Part shown: one piece after another, positions 10,221 to 16,529 of the stretch
Layout: each line of letters opens with the position of its first letter
Position numbering within the stretch: the first letter of the stretch is position 1
Assembly (NCBI GenBank): GCA_900554725.1
Contig: USII01000004.1
Span: 1 to 16,727 of the forward strand
Origin: an uncultured Eubacteriales bacterium
Lineage (GTDB): Bacteria > Bacillota > Clostridia > Christensenellales > Christensenellaceae
Direction of reading: 5' to 3'
Length of the DNA stretch: 16,727 nucleotides
Translations under genes and position numbers: made by a program
Notes under the pieces: model-generated
Database searches by the model: none
What the model saw: only the letters and a program-made list of their open reading frames with translations
Told to the model about the DNA's origin: nothing

Positions 10221-10769
10221 TTATTTTAGCAGCCGTTTTTTTAACTTCCAGTAACGATAGCCAAAAGATGCGACCGCCCATGCGTAAACCGCAAGCAGGA
10301 TCAGAAATAACACCAGCAGTATGGGGGCATCTGCATCCGAACTTTGGAACTGTTCAAAGAGATTTGGCAAAATAAGCAGCATCAGGATGACGAGAATCGG
10401 CAGATACCGGCCCGCAAACACCCGCCGCATCATATCCAACCTGGATTCATCGTCGCAAAAGATTTCCTCTTGCCCCTGCATCAGACAAACCGGCTTGCGG
10501 AAATAGCTATATCCCCCAAAATCCTGAATATATTCCCATCCGCAGTCCTGAAACATCTGTACATACTCGTCTTTGTGTTGCAGGCCCTCTTCGTTATAGT
10601 CCAGCTGATAAATCACATCCTCGGATGCGCACTTTTCAAAATGATAAAGACCTGGCAGGCTTACCTTCACAAATTTCCATCCTTCCCGGTGGCGCTTTTG
10701 AAGATACTGTTCCTCTTTCTCCCAATCCGCTATTGTAAAGATACGAAGCTCCGTTTTCTTCTCTTTCAT
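10221..10769 (-). CDS. DUF2812 domain membrane protein
   Basis: A 182-residue protein. The N-terminal DUF2812 domain (about 6-92) shows the family pattern: an alternating hydrophobic start (LRIFTIADWEKEEQYL), REGWKFV, YHFEK, IYQLDYN, then DCGWEYIQDFGGYSYFRK. Two transmembrane helices (about 121-138 and 149-171) and a basic tail (KLKKRLLK) follow. DUF2812 proteins are typically encoded next to PadR regulators; the pair is thought to act as regulator and membrane partner, but no biochemical role is established. The ATG at 10769 follows the padR stop by one base, and its GGAGG lies within the padR 3' end, so translation is coupled. There is no evidence of frameshift or truncation. Confidence 0.87.
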   Translation of the reverse strand: MKEKKTELRIFTIADWEKEEQYLQKRHREGWKFVKVSLPGLYHFEKCASEDVIYQLDYNEEGLQHKDEYVQMFQDCGWEYIQDFGGYSYFRKPVCLMQGQEEIFCDDESRLDMMRRVFAGRYLPILVILMLLILPNLFEQFQSSDADAPILLVLFLILLAVYAWAVASFGYRYWKLKKRLLK

Positions 10770-10770
10770 T

Positions 10771-11085
10771 TCAGCGTGCCTCCATCATGTTTCGGTACAG
10801 CCTTTCGATTCGCTTCATCTCCAGAGCTAAAACCTCTTTGCCCAAATCCGTTATGCAGTAAATTTTCCGCTTTTCCTCTTCGCGAACAAAGCGGATCAGG
10901 CCGTCTTTCTCCATCTTGGATAGGCTGCCATACATCGTTCCGGGGCTGATTCGAATCTCACCATTTGTCAGTTCCTCCACTTTGCGAATGATGTTATAGC
11001 CATGGGATTCTTCCCGAAAGCACAGCAGGATATAAAAACCCGTTTCTGTCATCGGCACATATACTTTACGGATATGAATATCCAC
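10771..11085 (-). CDS. PadR family transcriptional regulator
   Basis: A winged-helix DNA-binding repressor of the PadR family, about 104 residues, the short form typical of DUF2812-linked regulators. The core runs TETGFYILLCFREESHGY, then IIRKVEELTNGEIRISPGTMYGSLSKMEKDGLI and the wing with EEEKRKIYCITDLG. A C-terminal helix for dimerisation (residues after LGKEVLALEMKRIERLY) follows. The start is uncertain: GTG at 11085 gives the usual N-terminus (DIHIRKVYVPMTET) and has AAAGG 10 nt upstream; GTG at 11094 is an alternative. A GTG at 11130 would place coding sequence across the operator palindrome and is unlikely. It is probably autoregulated through the ATATAT palindromes in its promoter. Confidence 0.87.
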   Translation of the reverse strand: MDIHIRKVYVPMTETGFYILLCFREESHGYNIIRKVEELTNGEIRISPGTMYGSLSKMEKDGLIRFVREEEKRKIYCITDLGKEVLALEMKRIERLYRNMMEAR

Positions 11086-11116
11086 CTCATCCACACCTTT
11101 CCTGAAAATTTGCAGC

Positions 11117-11167
11117 GCGATATATCGCACTTCAATATATCAACTTCAAGATAGCACTGCGATATAT
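11117..11167. promoter_or_regulatory. Candidate PadR operator array
   Basis: Three ATATAT-centred elements: a perfect 12-bp palindrome GCGATATATCGC (11117-11128, in the leader), CAATATATCAA (core 11135-11140, near the transcription start), and a near-copy GCGATATAT (11159-11167, between the -10 and -35 boxes). Core centres are 15 and 27 bp apart. The repeats and placement fit repressor binding; assignment to this PadR is inference. Confidence 0.6.
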
Positions 11168-11176
11168 TTTTGTCAA
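11148..11176 (-). promoter_or_regulatory. Promoter of the padR-DUF2812-small ORF operon
   Basis: On the minus strand: a perfect TTGACA (11176-11171), 17-nt spacer, TATCTT (11153-11148). The spacer contains one operator-like GCGATATAT element, so a bound repressor would block polymerase directly. The predicted start is near 11141, giving a leader of about 55 nt. Confidence 0.72.
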
Positions 11177-11247
11177 ATTAAATCTCTGTAAAGAGCGAGC
11201 GCGTGTTCTATTATCTGTAAGTGTACTGATACATTGCTTCAATCCTG

Positions 11248-11448
11248 TCATCTAAAACGGCATAAAAGAAAAAGGATGTATTGACCACCTGCCAATTCTG
11301 GAGCGTGGCCTTCATCAACAACAAATATTTTGGCCTTTGTGATAAGCTGCGCAATGGCCAAGCGGACAAGTTGCCGGTATTTAGCAAGCAAGGCGGGCAA
11401 AGTTTTCAGGCCCTGCCCGCCTTTATCATTGGCAAATAATTTCTTCAT
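11248..11448 (-). pseudogene. Probable ABC-exporter remnant (start and end fused, middle lost)
   Basis: A 66-residue ORF. The ATG at 11448 has AGAGGG upstream and gives MKKLFANDKGG, then LLAKYRQLVRLAIAQLI, like the cytosolic start and first helix of an ABC exporter. It then reads TKAKIFVVDEGH followed by PELAGGQYILFLLCRF. In intact exporters a stretch such as KADKIFVVDEGH-IVEQGTHEELL-GGxYxxLYxxQF lies at the very C-terminus, just after the H-loop. Membrane helices and the Walker A, signature and Walker B motifs are all absent, so it cannot be a working transporter. The simplest reading is a large internal deletion joining the two ends. The match is by eye and short, so it could be a chance ORF. 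Confidence 0.4.
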
Positions 11449-11601
11449 CAATACCCTCTTTTGCACGGTTACGCATGTGATTCAGGCTCCCACTCCTTAT
11501 AAGGGCTCTCCCTGCATTCCCTTTTTTAGAAAAAAGAGAGCCGGAACTTCTCGTCTTTCAAAAGCGGCCAAATAAGAAAGGGGCATAGCCTATTCTCCTA
11601 A

Positions 11602-11630
11602 ATTTTAAGCGTTCTTTTATGGGCGCGCAA
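11602..11630 (-). promoter_or_regulatory. Possible promoter upstream of the ABC remnant
   Basis: On the minus strand: TTGCGC (11630-11625), 17 nt, TAAAAT (11607-11602). The same TTGCGC -35 box with 17-nt spacing occurs before the ProB-like gene. It would read into the 29-codon ORF and the ABC remnant. Confidence 0.35.
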
Positions 11631-11652
11631 AAGCCAAACCTGCCGCATGCAA

Positions 11653-11677
11653 AAGGCCCCTGGCTTCCAGGGGCCTT
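11653..11677 (-). terminator. Terminator of the ProB-like kinase gene
   Basis: An 11-bp GC-rich stem (AAGGCCCCTGG with CCAGGGGCCTT) and a 3-nt loop, followed on the minus strand by TTTT. It begins 12 nt after the kinase stop codon. Confidence 0.85.
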
Positions 11678-11688
11678 CTATTCTTCTC

Positions 11689-12525
11689 TTAGTGTGTCAC
11701 CATCAGCCGCGTGCAGCGGACTTTTCCTTCCATAATATCTGAGAGGCGGTGCGCAGCGCTGGCAATGATGACCTCAATGCCATCCTCCAGCGCACGCTTT
11801 GCATAGAGCAACTTGGCCTTTGCGCCATTGGCGCCAATGCGAGAGGCTCCGTTGCAATAGGCGATCATCTCGTCGATTTTTGCGTCTATTTCCTCCGCGC
11901 AGGAGCCGCGCACCTCTTCAATTAAAGTGGAAGGATCGTTCGGATCGCGGTAGATTCCCTGTGTGGAAGTGAGAATTACAAGGCGCTCTGCTCCCACCAA
12001 ACGGCTCACCACCACGGCAGTTTCATCGTTATCCACACATTCCACCACAGAGCCACCCTCTTTACTCTGGCGCAGGGAGGCAATCTCAAAACGCCGCGTT
12101 TCCTCCTTACTTACCGGATCGTTGTAATTGACGATGGGAATCGCATTCTGGTTCGCTGCGCGGAAAAACAAACGGCGCAGATGCTCTGCCTTTTCCGCCT
12201 CATTAAAGTGGCTGTGCTCGACAAGCACCTGGCGCACAGAGTATTTTGGCTCGATAAACTCCCGATATAGCCCCATCAAAATCGCCTGCCCCTGGGAGGA
12301 ATAATCTGTCTTAATCTCTTCCTGATCTCCTTTCAGCTCAGAGCCATTGCGCTTCATATAGTCGATGCGCCCAATTTCCGCAGCGCCAGAGCTCACGAGA
12401 ATATAGCCCGGCCGCAAATCGCGCGCCAGCCTTGAAATGATATTATAATCCAGATCGTTATCCTGTTTTCGAATCAGTGCCATCGATCCTATTTTTACGA
12501 CAGCATCAAAACTAAAATGCGACAT
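11689..12525 (-). CDS. Amino acid kinase family protein, glutamate 5-kinase-like
   Basis: A 278-residue protein of the amino acid kinase fold (PF00696). N-terminal VVKIGSMAL (9-17) matches the ProB phosphate-binding start; VSSGA (44-48), IPIVNYND (129-136), VDNDETAVVVSRLVGAERLVILTSTQGIY (about 164-192) and IGANGAKAKL (230-239) follow in the order seen in glutamate 5-kinases. It would phosphorylate glutamate with ATP in the first step of proline synthesis, but the ProB GTGGM motif is changed to GANGA and no proA lies beside it. A related acyl-phosphate kinase activity is therefore possible. It lacks a C-terminal PUA domain. The ATG at 12525 has AAGGA upstream. The gene has its own promoter and terminator. 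Confidence 0.7.
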   Translation of the reverse strand: MSHFSFDAVVKIGSMALIRKQDNDLDYNIISRLARDLRPGYILVSSGAAEIGRIDYMKRNGSELKGDQEEIKTDYSSQGQAILMGLYREFIEPKYSVRQVLVEHSHFNEAEKAEHLRRLFFRAANQNAIPIVNYNDPVSKEETRRFEIASLRQSKEGGSVVECVDNDETAVVVSRLVGAERLVILTSTQGIYRDPNDPSTLIEEVRGSCAEEIDAKIDEMIAYCNGASRIGANGAKAKLLYAKRALEDGIEVIIASAAHRLSDIMEGKVRCTRLMVTH

Positions 12526-12569
12526 CTTCTTTCCTTCTCTTTCCCTCGCTATCTTTTGTGTGTTTTTTA

Positions 12570-12598
12570 ATTATACTATAAATCATATTTGCGCGCAA
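12570..12598 (-). promoter_or_regulatory. Promoter of the ProB-like kinase gene
   Basis: On the minus strand: TTGCGC (12598-12593), 17-nt spacer, perfect TATAAT (12575-12570). The -35 box is weak, so activation or an upstream element may be needed. The leader is about 35-40 nt. Confidence 0.55.
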
Positions 12599-12640
12599 TT
12601 CCTATAGAAAATGTCATTTTACAGATATTTTTCCAAAAAT

Positions 12641-12680
12641 TATTACAAATATATTACATGTGCTATTTACTTTTGTAATA
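12641..12680. promoter_or_regulatory. TATTACA inverted repeats upstream of the ProB-like gene
   Basis: TATTACAAA (12641-12649) and TTTGTAATA (12672-12680) form a perfect 9-bp inverted repeat, 22 nt apart. A further TATTACA (in ATATTACATG, about 12651-12660) lies between. They are 45-100 bp upstream of the kinase promoter, where a regulator could bind. No regulator is identified. Confidence 0.35.
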
Positions 12681-12744
12681 TTATGCAGTAAAATAGAACC
12701 ATAACAACTGCAATCTACATTTTTTATTTTTTCCTCAATACAAA

Positions 12745-12765
12745 GGGCACCCGCATGGGGTGCCC
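12745..12765 (-). terminator. Terminator of the CARDB-repeat gene
   Basis: An 8-bp GC-rich stem (GGGCACCC with GGGTGCCC) and a 5-nt loop, 14 nt after the stop codon at 12779. The T-run on the minus strand is short (TTTG), so it may be leaky. Confidence 0.6.
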
Positions 12766-12778
12766 GCTTTTTGTTTTT

Positions 12779-14542
12779 CTAGAAGTTATTTCTATCTTCA
12801 AATTCATCCGGATCTACCTTTGGCGGCACTTTGCGGCGCATAGCCGGGCGCTGCTGATAGGTATCCTCTTCTTTTTCCTCGGGAAGCTCGGCCTCTGGCG
12901 CGCCCTGATCATCGCTCTGCTCGATGCCAAAATCCCGGAAATTGCCCTTCTGCTCGGGCACACTCTCTTCCTGTTCCTGCTCAAAGCCGGAGGCCATTGC
13001 AGGCGATGATGGAGAAGAGGGTTCCATCCGCTCTACCCGCGGGCGGCGCATCTCGGGCCGCACAGCCCCGGCCTTGCTGCCAGGCTGAAGCTTCTTCTGG
13101 TTCTTCTTCTCCTTATTGACAAGGATCACCAGCGCAACGCCCGCGCCGACCATAAGCACAAATACGATGACAACAATCCAGATAGCCGTTCCCAGCCCAG
13201 AGGTACTGCTCTTTTCCTCTTTTACAACTACGGGAACATCGCTGCTGGAGACGCTAACCGCGTTCCCTTCCGGATCTGTTGCCGTCACTTTGAACTTGAA
13301 CACGGCGTTTTCAGCAATTTCGGCCTCTGTATCGATATCCTTTTCCCCGGGCATCAGAACATCGTAAGTTCCAAGCTCGCCCATCGTCTCTTCTGAAACG
13401 GTGACATCCGTAAACACATTCTCGCCGTTGTTCATGAGCACAATATGGAAAACGACTTTGCCCGTCTGCTCATAGGCGCTCTGATCTGTAGTCACCGTAA
13501 GCGAAATATCCTGGGCGTAGTCCACTTCCTCCTTAGGCTCTACCGTAATTTCCATCACATTGGATTGGAATGTATAGGTTTCCCCGGAGTCGTCTTCACA
13601 AGTTGCCGTAAAGGAATAGCTTTTGCTGGCCGTCAGCGTATCTTCCACCTGCGCAGTCAGCGTGGCGCCTTCTCTTATAATAGAAGTGCCAAGGGAAACG
13701 GTATTGCCCGAAGCGTCCTTCACCACCAAATTTTTCAGATCCACATTGCCGTCGTTTTTAATCGTCAACCTGAAGCTTGCCGGCTCACCTTCCTGCACCG
13801 TTGTGCTGGCGGCCGTGGCCGACATGGAGAGGGATGCGGAGGACATCGTCACCTTAAGGCTATCCATCTGGGCGGTATATTCCTTGCCCGCCGCAGTATA
13901 CCTCAAAGTGGGCTCCACATTGATCGTCTTTACGATCGTCCCTGTATATGTCACATGCCGAACATCCCCCGCCGCGACGGAGAAAGGCTCGCATACCGCC
14001 CTGCCGCTGTTAAGCGTAGGCGCGGTGATGGTGCAGTCCTCAATTGCCGTATCACCCTGGTTTTCGACAACAAAGGTAAACTCCACTTTAGAGCCATCGG
14101 GCACAACACTTTTATCCACTGTAACCGCCGTGCTCACCCGGACATTTGCCTGTTTTCTGGCGACCCGGATGCTCTTGGATACTGTCCCTGTCTCCCCATT
14201 ATGCTCATAGCTCAGCACAACCGGGATATTGGAGCCAATTTCAGATTCCCGCATGGCGTAGGAATATTCTACCGTATCCGAACTGCCGGAAATAAAGCTG
14301 CTCCAGCTTGCTATCTTCCTGTCGCCCACTGTCACTGTGACATCTGTAACATCGTCGCCCAGGTTCTTGATCGTCGCCGTAATTTTTACTTCGCCGCTTC
14401 CTGAAAGCTCGCTCGGCGAAAATTCAATATCCATACTCATGCCAGCCGCTCTCGCAGGGGACGGCATCCATAAGATTCCAAAAGCCAGCACTGCCGCAAG
14501 CAGCACAGCCAGCCCTCTTTTTAGAGAAATTCGATTCTCCAT
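12779..14542 (-). CDS. Secreted, membrane-anchored protein with four CARDB-like repeats
   Basis: A 587-residue protein. A signal peptide (1-33, ending PSPARAA) leads to four Ig-like CARDB/NEW3-type repeats, about residues 37-127, 131-232, 238-333 and 345-440. Each carries the same hinge: NLGDDVTD, NQGDTAIED, NDGNVDLKN and NNGENVFTD. One transmembrane helix (452-475) follows, then a basic stop-transfer stretch (NKEKKNQKK) and a 100-residue charged, probably disordered cytoplasmic tail. The repeats therefore face outside and the tail inside. CARDB domains are adhesion or carbohydrate/protein-contact modules; the ligand is unknown. The start is the ATG at 14542 with GGAGG upstream; an in-frame ATG at 14566 lies ahead of that site. 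It has its own promoter between it and ilvE, so it is not simply part of the ilvE operon. Confidence 0.82.
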   Translation of the reverse strand: MENRISLKRGLAVLLAAVLAFGILWMPSPARAAGMSMDIEFSPSELSGSGEVKITATIKNLGDDVTDVTVTVGDRKIASWSSFISGSSDTVEYSYAMRESEIGSNIPVVLSYEHNGETGTVSKSIRVARKQANVRVSTAVTVDKSVVPDGSKVEFTFVVENQGDTAIEDCTITAPTLNSGRAVCEPFSVAAGDVRHVTYTGTIVKTINVEPTLRYTAAGKEYTAQMDSLKVTMSSASLSMSATAASTTVQEGEPASFRLTIKNDGNVDLKNLVVKDASGNTVSLGTSIIREGATLTAQVEDTLTASKSYSFTATCEDDSGETYTFQSNVMEITVEPKEEVDYAQDISLTVTTDQSAYEQTGKVVFHIVLMNNGENVFTDVTVSEETMGELGTYDVLMPGEKDIDTEAEIAENAVFKFKVTATDPEGNAVSVSSSDVPVVVKEEKSSTSGLGTAIWIVVIVFVLMVGAGVALVILVNKEKKNQKKLQPGSKAGAVRPEMRRPRVERMEPSSPSSPAMASGFEQEQEESVPEQKGNFRDFGIEQSDDQGAPEAELPEEKEEDTYQQRPAMRRKVPPKVDPDEFEDRNNF

Positions 14543-14588
14543 TCTTGCCCTCCATAAGATGCCCATTCGGGATTTTAACCAAATAAAA

Positions 14589-14628
14589 AATACCGTATTA
14601 CCGAGAAAGATACCAGTAATACGGTATT
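14589..14628 (-). promoter_or_regulatory. 13-bp inverted repeat at the start of the CARDB transcript
   Basis: AATACCGTATTAC (14589-14601) and GTAATACGGTATT (14616-14628), perfect, with a 14-nt loop. On the minus strand the second arm runs into TTTTTTATTT, so it also looks like an intrinsic terminator. It abuts the -10 box of the CARDB promoter, so it may act as an operator, an attenuator or the ilvE terminator. Confidence 0.7.
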
Positions 14629-14657
14629 ATTCTAAACCAAAAGCCCTGGATAGTCAA
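14629..14657 (-). promoter_or_regulatory. Promoter of the CARDB-repeat gene
   Basis: On the minus strand: TTGACT (14657-14652), exactly 17 nt, TAGAAT (14634-14629). Each box has one mismatch to the SigA consensus. It lies 42 bp after the ilvE stop codon. Confidence 0.72.
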
Positions 14658-14698
14658 TTCAAGGCAAAATTTTTAACAAATAATTAACCAGCCGGAGC

Positions 14699-15766
14699 TC
14701 ACTTGATTTCCTTTACCCAGCCGAATTTATCCTCAAGCCTGCCGTACTGGATGCCCGTGAGCGTATCGTACATGAGCTTTGTCGTCGGGCCCATCTGGCC
14801 ATCGCCGGCAACGATATCCTTATCCTGCCAAACGAGCTTGCCCACAGGGCTCACGACTGCGGCCGTGCCTGCGCCAAAGATCTCCTCCAGGGAGCCATCT
14901 TTAGAGGCCTCATACAGCTCGTCGATGGCGATGCGCCGCTCGCTGACCGGAATGCCCATATCCTTTGCCAGCTTGATGATGGAATCGCGGGTGATGCCCG
15001 GCAGAATGCTGCCTGCAAGCGGGGGCGTCACAAGTTCTCCCTTGATTTTAAAGAAGATATTCATCGCGCCCACTTCTTCCACATATCTGTTCTCCTTGCC
15101 ATCCAGCCAGAGAACCTGCCCAAACCCCTTCTTATGCGCAATTTCTCCGGCCAACAGGCTGGCTGCATAGTTTCCGCCCGTCTTGTGGTGGCCTGTTCCG
15201 CCCTTTACCGCGCGGACATACTTGCTCTCCACATAGATATCCACCGGGGCAAGGCCAGAGGAATAGTATGCGCCCGAAGGAGAGAGGATGACATAAAGCA
15301 GGTACTCCTCTGCCGGACGCACGCCCACAAAGGGATCGACGCCGATATATGTCGGGCGGATATAGAGGGATGTGCCGGGGGAGGTGGGAATCCAATCCTT
15401 CTCGATTTTAATAAGCTCATAGAGGGAATTGAGCAGGAATTCCTCATCAAAGGGAGCCATGCAGATGCGCTCTGCGGAAGTCGCCAGGCGCTTCACATTG
15501 TCCCACGGGCGGAACATCAGCACTCGGCCATCCGCCGCCCGGTATGCCTTCAGCCCTTCAAAAACTTCCTGAGAATAGTGCAGCACAGTGGCCGCGGGAG
15601 AAAGGGAAAGATTGCCATAAGGCTCTATCGCCGCATAGTACCAGCCGCGTTCCCCATCTCGTTTCATCATGAGCATATAGTCGGTAAAAATCCTGCCAAA
15701 GCCCAGCTTGCTCTCGTCCTTGGGTTTTTCCTTCAGGACATCGCGTTTGATAAATTCCAGTTTCAT
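14699..15766 (-). CDS. ilvE: Branched-chain amino acid aminotransferase
   Basis: A 355-residue PLP enzyme, fold-type IV, of the longer (type II) bacterial branched-chain aminotransferase class. It exchanges amino groups between leucine, isoleucine or valine and 2-oxoglutarate, the last step of their synthesis. The PLP lysine is Lys195 in KGGTGHHKTGGNYAAS; upstream are the substrate loop GLKAYR and the conserved RPWDN. YVEEVGAMNIFF and the C-terminal GTAAVVSPVG contact the cofactor phosphate in this family. The length fits the class. The ATG at 15766 has AGGAG about 10 nt upstream. It follows the YigZ gene by 57 bp with no terminator, so it may be transcribed from further upstream. Confidence 0.95.
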   Translation of the reverse strand: MKLEFIKRDVLKEKPKDESKLGFGRIFTDYMLMMKRDGERGWYYAAIEPYGNLSLSPAATVLHYSQEVFEGLKAYRAADGRVLMFRPWDNVKRLATSAERICMAPFDEEFLLNSLYELIKIEKDWIPTSPGTSLYIRPTYIGVDPFVGVRPAEEYLLYVILSPSGAYYSSGLAPVDIYVESKYVRAVKGGTGHHKTGGNYAASLLAGEIAHKKGFGQVLWLDGKENRYVEEVGAMNIFFKIKGELVTPPLAGSILPGITRDSIIKLAKDMGIPVSERRIAIDELYEASKDGSLEEIFGAGTAAVVSPVGKLVWQDKDIVAGDGQMGPTTKLMYDTLTGIQYGRLEDKFGWVKEIK

Positions 15767-15823
15767 TTCCGCTTCTCCTTTATGATATTCATTTTTTGAT
15801 CTCTTTTTTATGCGCGCGGCAGC

Positions 15824-16465
15824 CTATGCTTCCTCCAGAATTTGATAGCGCCGCTCAATTTCCTGCGGCGCTGCTTTTCCGGCAGAAATTTCGCTTACCA
15901 TCTTTCCGAGACGGGCCTCCTGCCCAAAATCAGAAAAAATCGTGCTCGTCACCACATCGGTATAGCAGACATCGCCAATCCGATAACCTGCGCTAAGAAG
16001 CTGCGCTTCTGCCTTTCCCCAAAGCTTAAAGGGCAGCACCAGCTGAAATACCACGCACGGGCGATAACAGACTTTTTTTGCCGCCTGCACCGCCAGAGAA
16101 ACACTCGTGCCATACGCGCGCACAAGGCCGCCTGTTCCAAGCAGTGTGCCCCCAAAATAGCGCGTCACAACAGCGAGAATATTCGTAAGCCCGCTGCCTT
16201 TCAGGGCCTCCAGCATGGGCATTCCCGCCGTGCCTTGAGGCTCGCCATCGTCGCTGCACCGGGTAAATTCCCGCATCTGCCCCAGGATCACCGCGCTGCA
16301 ATGGTGGCTGGCATCCCAATACTGCTTGCGCAGCCCCTCTAGGATCTCCTGCACTTCCTCCATGCTGGCAACAGGGTAAAGCCTGCCGAAAAATTTGGAT
16401 TTTTTGATCACCTGCTCGACGACGCAAGGCTCTAAAATGGTTCGGTATTGCTTCAGCTCTTCCAA
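15824..16465 (-). CDS. yigZ: YigZ/IMPACT family protein
   Basis: A 213-residue cytoplasmic protein with an N-terminal IMPACT (UPF0029) domain and a C-terminal DUF1949 domain. Diagnostic motifs are CSDDGEPQGTAG (about 70-81) and VVTRYFGGTLLGTGGLVRAYG (about 99-119). YigZ proteins are widespread; a role linked to translation or protease regulation has been proposed, but none is firmly established. I chose the TTG at 16465: it has GGAGG 8 nt upstream and gives the usual short N-terminus before YRTILEP. An ATG at 16489 is in frame and possible but has only AGGG at a proper distance. The gene lies between tyrS and ilvE, all leftward, in a likely operon. Confidence 0.88.
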   Translation of the reverse strand: MEELKQYRTILEPCVVEQVIKKSKFFGRLYPVASMEEVQEILEGLRKQYWDASHHCSAVILGQMREFTRCSDDGEPQGTAGMPMLEALKGSGLTNILAVVTRYFGGTLLGTGGLVRAYGTSVSLAVQAAKKVCYRPCVVFQLVLPFKLWGKAEAQLLSAGYRIGDVCYTDVVTSTIFSDFGQEARLGKMVSEISAGKAAPQEIERRYQILEEA

Positions 16466-16529
16466 CCAGATACCCTCCCGGCGCACCATCCCTTTCGCCC
16501 TGCAGCGCCGGCAAGGCGGGGAAACTTTT

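Larger units (their letters stand above)
11177..11688. other. Gene-poor region upstream of padR
   Basis: About 510 bp without an intact recognisable gene. It contains a probable ABC-exporter remnant (11248-11448), a 29-codon ORF at 11497-11586 (minus strand, AGGAG 8 nt upstream, product not recognised, low confidence), a possible promoter at 11602-11630 and the terminator of the downstream-read kinase gene at 11653-11677. The arrangement suggests an old transcription unit that has decayed. Confidence 0.5.

Noticed and set aside
10344..10949. 201-codon plus-strand open frame across DUF2812 and padR
   Set aside because: It runs antisense to two genes with clear family motifs and has no motif of its own.
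11086..11130. GTG at 11130 as the padR start
   Set aside because: It would encode the operator palindrome and most of the leader, and lies only about 10 nt after the predicted transcription start with no ribosome binding site.
11497..11586. 29-codon ORF on the minus strand
   Set aside because: It has an AGGAG site but no recognisable motif and is too short to support without conservation data. I mention it only in the region description.
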